Source of the DNA: Idiomarina sp.
GTDB taxonomy: Bacteria; Pseudomonadota; Gammaproteobacteria; Enterobacterales; Alteromonadaceae
Reading direction: 5' to 3'
DNA length: 64,000 nucleotides
NCBI GenBank assembly: GCA_022565355.1
Contig: JAIUMU010000001.1
Span: forward strand, 1 to 64,000
Below the pieces are notes generated by a model that saw only the letters and a program-made list of their open reading frames with translations, made no database searches and had not been told where the DNA came from. Below, in pieces: positions 1 to 8,898 of this stretch (position 1 is the first letter of the stretch; the number at the start of each line of letters is the position of its first letter). The position numbers were made by a program, and so were the translations under genes.

Positions 1-1
1 C

Positions 2-78
2 GCGCTCGTAGCTCAGCTGGATAGAGTACCTGGCTACGAACCAGGCGGTCGGAGGTTCGAATCCTCCCGAGCGCGCCA
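2..78 (+). tRNA. tRNA-Arg (anticodon ACG)
   Basis: A full cloverleaf can be folded. The acceptor arm is GCGCTCG (2-8) with CGAGCGC (68-74), followed by discriminator G and an encoded CCA at 76-78. The anticodon stem CCTGG/CCAGG encloses loop CTACGAA, with anticodon ACG at 36-38, read as ICG after deamination, so it decodes CGU/CGC/CGA. The T arm is GGAGG-TTCGAAT-CCTCC. The tRNA begins at the second base of the window, so its promoter and any upstream tandem tRNAs lie outside. No clear terminator follows before the oad genes. Confidence 0.97.
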
Positions 79-153
79 TTGATTTCCACTGCTACTGCTA
101 TTCCCACTGTGTATTTCCCAAAGGGTTGCCAGAAAAGATTGCCACAAATAATT

Positions 154-186
154 CCCGTGGCTTATTGTCGCTACCCCGTGGCTTAT
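154..186. repeat. 12-bp direct repeat, 21-bp period, upstream of oadGAB
   Basis: The 12-mer CCCGTGGCTTAT occurs at 154-165 and again at 175-186, so the copies sit on the same face of the helix two turns apart. They lie in the 261-bp gap between tRNA-Arg and oadG, about 155-185 bp before the oadG start. A regulator-binding site is possible but not shown. An extended -10-like TGCTATGTT at 301-309 lies closer to the gene, without a good -35. Confidence 0.4.
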
Positions 187-339
187 CATTCCCGCATAGT
201 TCATCGCTATACCCCCTATCAATTTAGTGCATAGCACAACTGCTTTTCTTTCCTGCTCGTCCACTCTACAATAATGCAACAAATAACATGTTGGAACTTA
301 TGCTATGTTTGCTTAAGTTACCTATAACAGGGACGAATT

Positions 340-615
340 ATGGCTGATCTATTTTTTCAAGCACTTGAACTAATGCTCGCCGGAATGGGTGTAGTATTTG
401 TTTTTCTGATCGTGCTCACAGCGGCCGTTACCGTACTTACCAAGTTGTGCCCTGAGCCCACTGATGCTTCCGTATCAGCATCCTCCTCAGAGCCTGCACA
501 CGCTGCCTCCGCGGACACCGATAACCTATCTAATGCCACGAAGCTTGCCGCTGTTACTGTTGCTGTGCAACGTTACCGCGCTGCTCGCGATCAAGCCAAA
601 GACGAACAGGAGTAA
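340..615 (+). CDS. oadG: Oxaloacetate decarboxylase gamma subunit OadG
   Basis: Small subunit of the membrane-bound, sodium-pumping oxaloacetate decarboxylase, which helps assemble and anchor the complex. The 91-residue protein has one N-terminal membrane segment at about residues 9-33, beginning with the family-like ELMLAGMGVVF stretch, then an acidic, Ala/Ser-rich tail of low conservation. The length is normal for the family. The ATG has a GGGACG Shine-Dalgarno-like sequence upstream. It is the first gene of oadG-oadA-oadB, and its stop is 3 nt before oadA. Assignment rests on the membrane segment and the unmistakable neighbours, since OadG sequences diverge quickly. Confidence 0.9.
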   Translation: MADLFFQALELMLAGMGVVFVFLIVLTAAVTVLTKLCPEPTDASVSASSSEPAHAASADTDNLSNATKLAAVTVAVQRYRAARDQAKDEQE

Positions 616-618
616 TTC

Positions 619-2421
619 ATGTCAAAACCACTGCTACTCACAGAACTAGTGCTGCGAGATGCGCATCAATCGTTATTGGCTACCCGACTACGTTTAGACG
701 ACATGCTGCCGATTGCGGAGAAGCTCGATAAAATTGGTTATTGGTCTTTGGAAACTTGGGGTGGTGCTACGTTTGATGCGTGCATTCGGTACTTAGGTGA
801 AGATCCTTGGGAACGTTTGCGTGAATTAAAAAAAGCAATGCCCAATACGCGCCAACAAATGTTGCTGCGCGGCCAGAATTTATTAGGCTATCGGCACTAC
901 GCCGATGATGTGGTAAAGCGTTTTGTTGAGCGCGCTCGCACCAACGGTGTGGATGTGTTCCGTATTTTTGATGCCATGAATGATGTGCGCAATCTGAAAA
1001 CTGCGATTGAAGCCACTATCGCTAATGATGGCCATGCGCAAGGAACCCTTTCCTATACGGTTAGCCCAGTGCACACGCGTGCGCGGTGGGTGGAAATGGC
1101 ATTGGAAATGGAAGCCATGGGCTGCCACTCGATTTGTATTAAAGATATGGCCGGGTTACTTCGCCCATATGAAGCAGAAGCACTTATTACTGATTTGAAA
1201 GCAAATCTAAAGGTGCCGGTAGCCATGCAATGCCATGCTACTACGGGCCTGAGCACGGCAACCTATCAAAAAGCCATCGATGCTGGCATTGATATGCTGG
1301 ATACCGCAATTTCTTCCATGAGTATGACCTACGGCCACACTGCTACAGAAACGGTGGTGGCGATGGTAGAAGGAACCGAGCGGGATACGGGTTTGAACTT
1401 GGCAGAATTAGAGGAAATAGCTGGGTATTTCCGCCATGTACGGAAGAAGTATGCGCGTTTTGAAGGTTCATTGAAGGGCATTGATGCGCGAATTTTATTG
1501 GCGCAAGTGCCCGGTGGCATGCTCACGAATATGGAGAACCAACTCCGTGAGCAAAAAGCTTTGGATAAGTTCGAAGCTGTATTGGAAGAAATCCCGCGAG
1601 TGCGTGAAGATTTGGGCTTTATTCCGCTGGTTACGCCAACCTCGCAGATTGTTGGCACCCAAGCTGTTTTGAATGTGCTTACGGGTGAGCGTTATAAATC
1701 GGTAACCAAGGAAACCGCAGGTGTATTGAAAGGTGAGTATGGTGCTACCGCTGCGCCAGTGAATGCAGAGTTACAGAAAACAGTATTAGGCGATGCGGAA
1801 CCCATTACTTGTCGTCCGGCAGATCTTATTGAGCATGAATTAGAAGCGCTTACTGAAGAGCTTACCAAAAAAGCCAAAACCGATAGTATTCGCTTAGCTG
1901 ATGCGGTGGTAGATGATGTACTCACCTATGCGCTGTTTCCACAGATCGGCCTGAAATTCTTACAAAACCGCGATAACCCTGATGCATTTGAGCCGCCGCC
2001 AAGCTTTGAAAATGCGAAGCCGGTTCCGAAAGCTGAAACCGGTGACAATAGTATTGAGCGTTACGATGTGTGTATTTCGGGCGAATGCTTCTCGGTTGAA
2101 GTAGGGCCTGATGGCAGTTTAAAAGCGTCTGAACGAGCTGAGCCAGCGGCGCAGAAACCTGCAACTGAACCGGCGCCTGCGAAAGCAGCACCAGCCGGTG
2201 ATACGCGGCCGGTAACTGCTCCTTTATCGGGGAATTTATGGAAATATCAGGTGCAGCCTGGTGATACCGTGAAGAAAGGTGATGTGGTGGTGATTCTGGA
2301 AGCCATGAAGATGGAAACTGAAGTGCGTACTGAGCTTGCTGGCACGGTTGCTGAATTAAAGGCTCGTGAAGGTGATAGCGTTATTTCCGGTGATGTGCTG
2401 TTAACGTTGCAGGGAGCTTAA
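619..2421 (+). CDS. oadA: Oxaloacetate decarboxylase alpha subunit (biotin carboxyltransferase) OadA
   Basis: Transfers the carboxyl group of oxaloacetate to protein-bound biotin, giving pyruvate; the carboxybiotin is then decarboxylated by OadB with sodium export. The 600-residue protein has an N-terminal HMGL-like TIM barrel beginning [14 protein letters not shown] (metal Asp14), an active-site-type Lys175 in CIKDMAGL and the QCHATTG motif with His206. It continues with the PYC/OadA domain, an Ala/Pro-rich linker at about 510-530 and a C-terminal biotinyl domain. The biotin-accepting Lys564 lies in EAMKMET. The length is typical of OadA. It sits between oadG and oadB with 3-nt gaps, so one operon is expected. 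Confidence 0.97.
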   Translation: MSKPLLLTELVLRDAHQSLLATRLRLDDMLPIAEKLDKIGYWSLETWGGATFDACIRYLGEDPWERLRELKKAMPNTRQQMLLRGQNLLGYRHYADDVVKRFVERARTNGVDVFRIFDAMNDVRNLKTAIEATIANDGHAQGTLSYTVSPVHTRARWVEMALEMEAMGCHSICIKDMAGLLRPYEAEALITDLKANLKVPVAMQCHATTGLSTATYQKAIDAGIDMLDTAISSMSMTYGHTATETVVAMVEGTERDTGLNLAELEEIAGYFRHVRKKYARFEGSLKGIDARILLAQVPGGMLTNMENQLREQKALDKFEAVLEEIPRVREDLGFIPLVTPTSQIVGTQAVLNVLTGERYKSVTKETAGVLKGEYGATAAPVNAELQKTVLGDAEPITCRPADLIEHELEALTEELTKKAKTDSIRLADAVVDDVLTYALFPQIGLKFLQNRDNPDAFEPPPSFENAKPVPKAETGDNSIERYDVCISGECFSVEVGPDGSLKASERAEPAAQKPATEPAPAKAAPAGDTRPVTAPLSGNLWKYQVQPGDTVKKGDVVVILEAMKMETEVRTELAGTVAELKAREGDSVISGDVLLTLQGA

Positions 2422-2424
2422 GCT

Positions 2425-3555
2425 TTGGAAACCTTGATTACACTGTGGCACACCACGGGAATAGCGGCTCTTTCGTTGGGCGCTTTAGGCATGATTGTAG
2501 TGGGAATGGTGTTAATTTATTTAGCCATCGTACGTAAATTTGAACCGCTGCTGCTTTTACCGATTGGCTTTGGCGCCATACTCGCCAATATTCCTTTGGC
2601 TGGAATGAACGAAGCAGGGGGCTTGCTACACACCTTTTATAACGCAGGTGTGGCTACGGGGTTATTTCCGTTGCTGATCTTCTTAGGCGTTGGTGCCATG
2701 ACCGATTTCAGTGCATTGCTTGCGAACCCTCGCATGTTATTGCTTGGTGCGGCAGCGCAGTTTGGTATTTTTGCTACCTTAATTGGTGCCATTGCATTGA
2801 ACTGGGTGCCAGGAATTGAATTTACTCTACAGCAAGCCGCGGCAATCGCCATCATTGGCGGCGCCGATGGCCCCACGGCAATCTACCTTTCTTCGCAATT
2901 AGCGCCTGAATTACTGGGTGCCATAGCGGTAGCTGCTTATTCATATATGGCATTAGTGCCGGTGTTGCAGCCGCCTATCATGCGCTTGCTTACCACGAAA
3001 AAAGAACGGGAAATTCGCATGGTACAGTTAAAACCTGTATCGAAACGGGCGAAAATCCTGTTTCCACTGATGGTACTGGTGATGACACTTCTTTTATTGC
3101 CTACCGCTGCACCACTCATTGGTATGTTCTGTTTCGGTAATTTGTTACGTGAATCGGGTGTAGTAGATCGCTTAAGTAAAGCAGCTCAGAACGAGCTGAT
3201 TAACTTAGTTACTATTTTCTTAGGCTTGGCGGTTGGTGCGCAGCTTACGGCAAGTTCGTTCTTAACGGCACAAACACTGGGTATTCTGGTGCTCGGTATG
3301 TTGGCGTTCACGTTAGGTACGGCATCGGGCGTATTGATGGCAAAAGTGATGAACTTAGTAAGTAAGCAGCCGATTAATCCATTAATCGGTGCCGCTGGTG
3401 TTTCTGCGGTACCCATGGCTGCTCGGGTGGTTAACCAAGAGGGATTAAAAGCCGACCACCACAATTTCTTATTAATGCATGCCATGGGGCCAAATGTTGC
3501 TGGTGTACTTGGCTCTGCAGTAGCTGCAGGTATTCTGTTAGCCCTTGCGGGCTAA
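2425..3555 (+). CDS. oadB: Oxaloacetate decarboxylase beta subunit OadB (sodium pump)
   Basis: Integral membrane subunit that decarboxylates carboxybiotin on OadA and couples this to sodium export. The 376-residue protein is strongly hydrophobic with about nine membrane segments. It carries the family motif [10 protein letters not shown], whose Asp is needed for sodium coupling in characterised enzymes, and a conserved C-terminal helix containing [11 protein letters not shown]. Translation starts at TTG (2425), with AGGGAG about 9 nt upstream inside the end of oadA. The stop is 3 nt from the stop of a convergent small gene, and no terminator hairpin was found between them. Confidence 0.95.
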   Translation: METLITLWHTTGIAALSLGALGMIVVGMVLIYLAIVRKFEPLLLLPIGFGAILANIPLAGMNEAGGLLHTFYNAGVATGLFPLLIFLGVGAMTDFSALLANPRMLLLGAAAQFGIFATLIGAIALNWVPGIEFTLQQAAAIAIIGGADGPTAIYLSSQLAPELLGAIAVAAYSYMALVPVLQPPIMRLLTTKKEREIRMVQLKPVSKRAKILFPLMVLVMTLLLLPTAAPLIGMFCFGNLLRESGVVDRLSKAAQNELINLVTIFLGLAVGAQLTASSFLTAQTLGILVLGMLAFTLGTASGVLMAKVMNLVSKQPINPLIGAAGVSAVPMAARVVNQEGLKADHHNFLLMHAMGPNVAGVLGSAVAAGILLALAG

Positions 3556-3558
3556 CGG

Positions 3559-3729
3559 TTAGTTGGTAAGCCACAGCATTAAGGTGTAGAACGCTGCAAT
3601 TACCGTACTAATGATAATGATGTACAGGTAGCCTTGTTTGCCATCGCGAATACGATAGCCATTCGCTTGCAAGTAAATAGTCCATAGCATGCAGAGCACC
3701 AATGGAATTAAAAATAAAAATCGAATCAT
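3559..3729 (-). CDS. Small two-helix membrane protein (56 aa) downstream of the hybrid kinase
   Basis: Unrecognised 56-residue protein. It begins MIRFLFLIPLVLCMLW and has two hydrophobic segments at about residues 3-20 and 35-53, with a short polar, basic loop (QANGYRIRDGKQGY) between. The ATG (3729-3727) lies 3 nt after the stop of the hybrid kinase and is preceded by AGGAGTGATAT, a strong Shine-Dalgarno that overlaps the kinase 3' end, so translation is probably coupled. The strong ribosome site, the hydrophobic pattern and the tight spacing argue for a real gene. A role as a partner of the kinase is only inferred from position. Confidence 0.7.
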   Translation of the reverse strand: MIRFLFLIPLVLCMLWTIYLQANGYRIRDGKQGYLYIIIISTVIAAFYTLMLWLTN

Positions 3730-3732
3730 ATA

Positions 3733-6417
3733 TCACTCCTGTGTTTGGGCATCAGCGGCAAGGCTACGTAAATCTTGCGCTGCTTGCTCAGCATGATCAA
3801 GTAAACCTTCGAGCCCACTAATCTGATCGGCAATTGAACCTACATCACGTTCCACTACTGCCTGCTCTAAATGCGCGGCCTTATCTGCCAGCGCGAGTAA
3901 TCCTAAATTGGCTGCTGCGCCTTTTAACGAATGAAAATAACGTCGAGCATCATCATGTTGGCCTCTGCTAATAAACTCGGAAACAGTTACCGCGCTGCCG
4001 CGATAGCTTTTCACGAGGTGATCGAGCAACTTGATATATAACTCTACATTATGATTAATACGGCTTAATGCCTGTTCAAGATTAATGCCGCGAATTTGTG
4101 GGTAGCGCCGGTTTTCGTTCTTTTCAGGTACCTTTTCAGCAGCTGCTTGGCTCTTATCATAGGGGCCAGGAATCGCCCATTTGGCGATTTGCGAGAGCAG
4201 TAGTACTTCATCAATTGGCTTAGGAATATGCCCCTGCATACCGGCAGCTAGTGAACGTTCCGCATCACCACTCATGGCGTTCGCTGTCATGGCTAAAATA
4301 GGTAACTGCTGGTAGCTATAAAACTGGCGAATTTGTTCCGCGGCTTGATAGCCATCCATTACGGGCATTTGAATATCCATCAGTACCAACGCGTATTGAT
4401 GTTCTTGCACCATGGCTACAGCAACTTCGCCGTTTTCTGCAATGCTCACGTTGAAACCATGCCCGGTTAACATTTCCCGAGCTACATGTTGGTTGATTTC
4501 ATTGTCTTCCACCACCAACAATGGTGCTCCTTGGAGGGCTTCTGGCAACATACTAGCCGGAGCTTCTTCGTGAACTTGTTTGCGATGGCCAAACATCACG
4601 CCGGTCATTACACGAGCCAAGGTGGCTGTGGTATAGGGTTTGGTGATGAAATCATCGGTACCCACTTGGCGGGCTTTTTCGGCGAGTTCTTCAGCATAAT
4701 AACCCGTGGCCAAAATCATTTTCGGCTGCTGTTCTGTGGGGAACTTTTGCTTAATGCGTTCTACTAGTTTCAGGCCATCCATACCCGGCAGGCGCCAATC
4801 AATCAGCATTAATTGGAATGGTTTTTGCTCGGCGGCAGCCTGCTTCAGCACTTCTAATGCTTGTTCAGCACTATGGCAGGTGTAGGCGTCCATACTATAG
4901 GAGCGTAAGGTTTCCTTAAGCATTTCCCGGGTACTGGTATTGTCGTCTACCGCCAACACGCGAACCCCATTAAGTTGCCCCATCAACAATTGGTGATGCG
5001 ATTGATCTTGGCTTTCTTGCAGAGGCATCACTAATTCAATAAAGAAATTTGAGCCTTGATTAGCACTGCTGCTTACGCCCATATCACCCTGCATTAACTT
5101 CACCAAGCGCCGAGAAATGGTTAAACCAAGCCCAGTGCCGCCGTATTTACGGGTTGTTGATGTATCGGCTTGTGTGAATGCTTGAAACAGTTTTGCCGAT
5201 TGCTCAGCGGTCATGCCGATACCCGTGTCTTTTACTTCAATGCGCAGCCATACCTTGTCGTTATTGCGATCAAGTAAGGTGCAAGACACATTAATTTCGC
5301 CATCATCGGTAAATTTAATCGCATTGCTCACTAAGTTAATGAGTACCTGCTGCAAGCGCAGCGGGTCGCCGATTAGCATAGTGGGAATATTGGCGGGTAG
5401 ATTAATAATAAACTCGAGGCCCTTATCATAGGCTTTATAGGCAAACATATCGGCGAGGGTGCCAAGTACTTCATCAAGATCAAACGGAATGCGCTCAATG
5501 GTAAGCTTGTTGGCTTCTATTTTTGAGAAATCGAGGATGTCGTTGATAACGCCTAGTAGCGCTTGCGAAGATGAATCGATTACTTTGATATAGCGTTTCT
5601 GTTTATCGGTAAGTTGTGTTTTTAATGCTAAGTTCGCCATTCCTACAATGGCGTTAATTGGTGTGCGGATTTCGTGGCTCATATTGGCTAAGAAATCGCT
5701 TTTGGCGAGGTTTGCGGCTTCAGCTGCTGCCCGCGCTTGTTCCGCAGTTTCCCGTGCCAACGACATTTCTTCTGCCGCCCGCTTAATAGTGGAGATATCA
5801 TAATAACTGCCTAGAATACCGGTAATTTCGCCATATTCATCGTACAACGGCACGCTAGAGTGCTCTACCCACCGCGTGTTATCGAGAGAAGGGCCAGCAG
5901 TATCGGCATTGCCGTTCAATTGAATGCGCATTTCTTGATTACAAGCCGCCATTTGCAACTGTAGCGTTTGTTGATCTCGCGCACGTAGCTCCGGGTTCTG
6001 CGCTAGCAGGGGAAGATCAGCATCCGTAAGCCCGTGCAGTTCATGCATTGAGCTGAGGCCAAAATCACGTAAAAAGCCGGGGTTAGCGCCCACAAAGCGT
6101 AACTCTTTATCACGCCAATACACGCGGTTAGGTAAATCGCTAAATACTTGCTGCAGAAGTTGGGTACTGCTAGTAGAAAAGAACTCCGGCTTAGCATTAC
6201 CGGTATTTAATGTGCTCTCACGATAACCTAGCCAGGTTTGCCAACCGTACACAAAGGCGGTTACTAGCAGCAACCCCGCCACAATCATTGGCACTGGCGC
6301 TGGCATAAATAAAATAGCCATTAAACCCAGAACATTCCAAAGCCAATAGCTGTGGTGTAAAAACACCCGAAACCGAGAGCGTTGATTTGCTTTCAAGATG
6401 TATTCCTTTCGCTGCAT
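3733..6417 (-). CDS. Hybrid sensor histidine kinase (TM-PAS-HisKA-HATPase-REC-REC-Hpt)
   Basis: Multistep phosphorelay sensor of 894 residues. Membrane segments lie at about 25-60 with almost no periplasmic loop, followed by a PAS domain at about 90-210. The HisKA domain has His248 in MSHEIRTPIN and the ATPase domain has N-box Asn365 and the GGTGLGL loop. Two receivers follow with Asp540 (LIDWRLPGMDG) and Asp681 (LMDIQMPVMDG). A C-terminal Hpt domain has His829 in FHSLKGAAANLG. All phosphotransfer residues are intact. No cognate response regulator is adjacent. The ATG at 6417 lacks a good ribosome site; a TTG at codon 8 (6396) has AAAGGA 7-9 nt upstream and may be the true start. It is not BarA, as no HAMP or large sensor domain is present. 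Confidence 0.9.
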   Translation of the reverse strand: MQRKEYILKANQRSRFRVFLHHSYWLWNVLGLMAILFMPAPVPMIVAGLLLVTAFVYGWQTWLGYRESTLNTGNAKPEFFSTSSTQLLQQVFSDLPNRVYWRDKELRFVGANPGFLRDFGLSSMHELHGLTDADLPLLAQNPELRARDQQTLQLQMAACNQEMRIQLNGNADTAGPSLDNTRWVEHSSVPLYDEYGEITGILGSYYDISTIKRAAEEMSLARETAEQARAAAEAANLAKSDFLANMSHEIRTPINAIVGMANLALKTQLTDKQKRYIKVIDSSSQALLGVINDILDFSKIEANKLTIERIPFDLDEVLGTLADMFAYKAYDKGLEFIINLPANIPTMLIGDPLRLQQVLINLVSNAIKFTDDGEINVSCTLLDRNNDKVWLRIEVKDTGIGMTAEQSAKLFQAFTQADTSTTRKYGGTGLGLTISRRLVKLMQGDMGVSSSANQGSNFFIELVMPLQESQDQSHHQLLMGQLNGVRVLAVDDNTSTREMLKETLRSYSMDAYTCHSAEQALEVLKQAAAEQKPFQLMLIDWRLPGMDGLKLVERIKQKFPTEQQPKMILATGYYAEELAEKARQVGTDDFITKPYTTATLARVMTGVMFGHRKQVHEEAPASMLPEALQGAPLLVVEDNEINQHVAREMLTGHGFNVSIAENGEVAVAMVQEHQYALVLMDIQMPVMDGYQAAEQIRQFYSYQQLPILAMTANAMSGDAERSLAAGMQGHIPKPIDEVLLLSQIAKWAIPGPYDKSQAAAEKVPEKNENRRYPQIRGINLEQALSRINHNVELYIKLLDHLVKSYRGSAVTVSEFISRGQHDDARRYFHSLKGAAANLGLLALADKAAHLEQAVVERDVGSIADQISGLEGLLDHAEQAAQDLRSLAADAQTQE

Positions 6418-6483
6418 TTTGCCATTGAATGTGGCACACTACCGACAATCATATCAGACAATTTCCAGGATGTTGCCTTGTCA

Positions 6484-8064
6484 ATGAATCTAGCTTCACG
6501 TTTAGTGCAATTGCAGCAAAGCGATGCACAAGCAGCGCTGTTAAAAATGAACCGGGGCTTAGAACGCGAAACCCTTCGTATTACCCAAGAAGGAGCCTTA
6601 GCTACCACGATGCATCCGCGATCGCTGGGCGCTACCTTTAAGCACCCGCTGATTACTACCGATTATGCCGAGGCATTACTGGAATTTATCACTCCAGTGG
6701 CAACGTCTATCGATATCACCTTAGCGCAGTTGCGCGATGTGCATCGCTTAGCGTACCAAGCCATTGGTGACGAGCTATTGTGGCCGTTAAGCATGCCGTG
6801 CTATTTGAATGATCCAAAAGATATTCGCTTGGCATACTTTGGTACCTCGCACTCTGGCCGCATGAAAACCGTGTATCGGCAAGGCTTAACGCATCGCTAT
6901 GGCGCAGTAATGCAAACCATTGCGGGTGTGCATTTCAATTGGTCGATTAGCGATGCGCTGTGGGAAATTCTTGCGCGTCAAGATGGCTGTGCAGATAGTA
7001 GCGATTACCGCTCAGAGAAATACTTTGGCTTATTGCGTAACTTTAAGCGTTTCGCCTGGGTAATTCCGTATTTATTTGGTGCATCGCCAGTGTTGTGTAA
7101 ATCTTTTCTAAAACACAGCTTTGCCAACCTTGATTTCCATGAATTGCCGAATGGGATGGTGTATGTTCCTCATGCAACATCATTGCGCATGAGTGATTTA
7201 GGCTACACCAATAAAGAGCAAGCAGATTTAAAAATCACCTATAACTCACTAGATGATTATGTTGCAGGATTACGGCGGGCAGTATTTACGCGCTCAGAGC
7301 AGTTTGCTGACATTGGTATCCATGATGGCGATACTTGGCATCAGCTGAATGCCAATATTTTACAAATAGAAAATGAATTTTATTCGCCGATTCGGCCAAA
7401 GCGCGTGGCAGAAAAAGGTGAAACGCCTACCCAAGCGCTAGAGCGCGGCGGTGTGCAGTATATTGAAGTGCGTGCGCTCGATGTGAATCCGTTTAGCCCG
7501 GTGGGAATAAACGCTGAGCAAATGCGCTTTCTAGATTTGTTTTTGTTGTATTGCTTGTTAAGCGAAAGCCCAGAGCTCTCGTTAGAATGTCAGCAAGCAA
7601 CCGAGCGCAATCTCACTAAAATTGTGTTGCGGGGCCGTGAAGCGGGTTTAACCCTTACCGATGAGTTAGGCGAGCATACGGTTGCCGATCGGTTAACTGA
7701 TTTATTTAGTGAGCTGGAGCGAATAGCCACTTTAATGGGTGCAGAGGCCGAGCTCTATCAACGTGCGCTTGATGAATTTAAACCATCAATTGCCGAGCCA
7801 GAGCTTACCTATTCGGGGAAAGTATTGGCAACCTACACCGAGGCGGCGAAATTGTTTCGCCAGGTAGGAATGGAACTTGCAGTTCAGTACCGAGAAGAAT
7901 TACTCGCCAGCGAGTTAGAATATTATAGTGAAGCGCAGTTTCAGCAGATGGCCGCAGATTCACTTGCGGCACAGGCTGCGGAAGAAGCTGCAGATACGGG
8001 CACATTTGCCGATTTTATTGCCGATTATTTCACCCAGGCTCAGGCCAAAAAAAAGCGCGCCTAA
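6484..8064 (+). CDS. gshA: Glutamate-cysteine ligase GshA
   Basis: ATP-dependent joining of glutamate and cysteine, the first step of glutathione synthesis, in the cytoplasm. The 526-residue product matches the proteobacterial class in length (E. coli about 518). It shows the expected conserved blocks: NRGLERETLRI near the N-terminus, ITTDYAEALLEFITPV, LWPLSMPCYL, TVYRQGLTHRYGAVMQTIAGVHFNWS and VQYIEVRALDVNPF. The reading frame is open further upstream, but homology starts near MNLASRL. The ATG at 6484 has AGGA 13 nt upstream; an in-frame TTG two codons earlier (6478) has it 7 nt upstream and may be the real start. It diverges from the hybrid kinase. Confidence 0.96.
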   Translation: MNLASRLVQLQQSDAQAALLKMNRGLERETLRITQEGALATTMHPRSLGATFKHPLITTDYAEALLEFITPVATSIDITLAQLRDVHRLAYQAIGDELLWPLSMPCYLNDPKDIRLAYFGTSHSGRMKTVYRQGLTHRYGAVMQTIAGVHFNWSISDALWEILARQDGCADSSDYRSEKYFGLLRNFKRFAWVIPYLFGASPVLCKSFLKHSFANLDFHELPNGMVYVPHATSLRMSDLGYTNKEQADLKITYNSLDDYVAGLRRAVFTRSEQFADIGIHDGDTWHQLNANILQIENEFYSPIRPKRVAEKGETPTQALERGGVQYIEVRALDVNPFSPVGINAEQMRFLDLFLLYCLLSESPELSLECQQATERNLTKIVLRGREAGLTLTDELGEHTVADRLTDLFSELERIATLMGAEAELYQRALDEFKPSIAEPELTYSGKVLATYTEAAKLFRQVGMELAVQYREELLASELEYYSEAQFQQMAADSLAAQAAEEAADTGTFADFIADYFTQAQAKKKRA

Positions 8065-8075
8065 ATTAGGCGCGC
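8055..8075 (-). terminator. Perfect hairpin at the gshA stop, terminator-shaped only on the minus strand
   Basis: GCGCGCCTAA at 8055-8064 pairs perfectly with TTAGGCGCGC at 8066-8075, and the gshA TAA is inside the stem. Eight A residues (8047-8054) precede it on the plus strand, so the canonical hairpin-plus-U8 form exists only for minus-strand transcripts. On the plus strand it is followed by GAATAAAAATT, a poor U tract. It may still act as a gshA 3' end hairpin. Confidence 0.5.
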
Positions 8076-8103
8076 GAATAAAAATTACCAGGGGATCTTA
8101 CTC

Positions 8104-8784
8104 ATGAAAACTCTACACACAGAGTTTGAGGCCAATAGCGGCAAAAAGTTGCATGCTTCGCGAAAAAAAATATTTTTGCGAACCGCGGTTATGGTTTCGG
8201 TGATCGCAATAACGGTTGGATGTTCTACTGCACCACCGCGAGATCCAGAAAATATTTGTAATATTTTTGAAGAACGCCGAGATTGGTGGCGCGCCGCTAA
8301 ATCAATGAACAAAGAGTGGGGTGTACCGATTCACGTGCCGATGTCGATTATGTATCAAGAAAGCTCATTTCGGCACAATGCGGCACCACCACGGCGCTAC
8401 CTGTTAGGATTTATTCCTTGGGGCCGCATTAGCGATGCCTATGGTTATGCCCAGGCAAAAACCATGACCTGGGATGATTATATTCGTGAAACCGGTAATC
8501 GCCGGGCACGCCGAGATAACTTCGCTGATGCCATCGATTTCATTGGCTGGTATATGGACAAATCACATCGTATTAATAATGTATCGAAGTGGGATGCCTA
8601 TGCGCAGTACTTGAACTATCACGAAGGGTGGGGCGGCTACCAACGCCGTACTTACTTGCAAAAAGAGTGGTTAGTACAAGTTTCACGGCGCGTAGATACG
8701 CGCGCTACTAACTACGCACAGCAGCTTAATCAATGTGAAGCTAAGTTGAATCGCGGCTGGTTCCGGCGCTTATTATTTGGTTGA
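8104..8784 (+). CDS. SLT-like (lysozyme-fold) lipoprotein, putative lytic transglycosylase
   Basis: A 226-residue lipoprotein with a membrane segment ending in lipobox ITVGC, giving lipid-modified Cys40. The mature part resembles the transglycosylase SLT family sometimes called SLT_4. A catalytic-type Glu86 lies in SIMYQESSFR, followed by GFIPWGR, SDAYGYAQAK, DFADAIDFIGWY and a YLNYHEGWGGY block. It probably cleaves or remodels peptidoglycan from the inner face of the outer membrane. The n-region before the hydrophobic segment is long (about 25 residues); an internal ATG at codon 30 is too close to the lipobox to give a complete signal. GGGG lies about 9 nt before the ATG. Function is inferred from the family only. 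Confidence 0.8.
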   Translation: MKTLHTEFEANSGKKLHASRKKIFLRTAVMVSVIAITVGCSTAPPRDPENICNIFEERRDWWRAAKSMNKEWGVPIHVPMSIMYQESSFRHNAAPPRRYLLGFIPWGRISDAYGYAQAKTMTWDDYIRETGNRRARRDNFADAIDFIGWYMDKSHRINNVSKWDAYAQYLNYHEGWGGYQRRTYLQKEWLVQVSRRVDTRATNYAQQLNQCEAKLNRGWFRRLLFG

Positions 8785-8860
8785 GTTGGCGATTGCTAAC
8801 GGCTTTCTGGGGCATCATGACCAAAACAGCACTATTGAGTGAGTAAGTAGAAGTTAGAAC

Positions 8861-8898
8861 AACGCAAGCTACCCCTTAGGGGAGTAGTTTGCGTTTTC
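8861..8898 (+). terminator. Intrinsic terminator between the SLT lipoprotein gene and corB
   Basis: AACGCAAGCTACCCC (8861-8875) pairs with GGGGAGTAGTTTGCGTT (8879-8895), followed by TTCGTTTT on the plus strand. It overlaps the 3' end of the convergent corB gene, whose TAA lies in the loop. It ends plus-strand transcripts of the lipoprotein gene; the minus strand has a weaker U tract. Confidence 0.75.

Noticed and set aside
34-282. Minus-strand 82-residue frame ending in REDSNLRPPGS
   Set aside because: Its C-terminal part is the antisense of tRNA-Arg, a well-known false protein; no ribosome site and no domain.
3733-6417. Identification of the hybrid kinase as BarA or ArcB
   Set aside because: Lacks the HAMP and large periplasmic domain of BarA and has two receivers, unlike ArcB; only the general architecture is safe.
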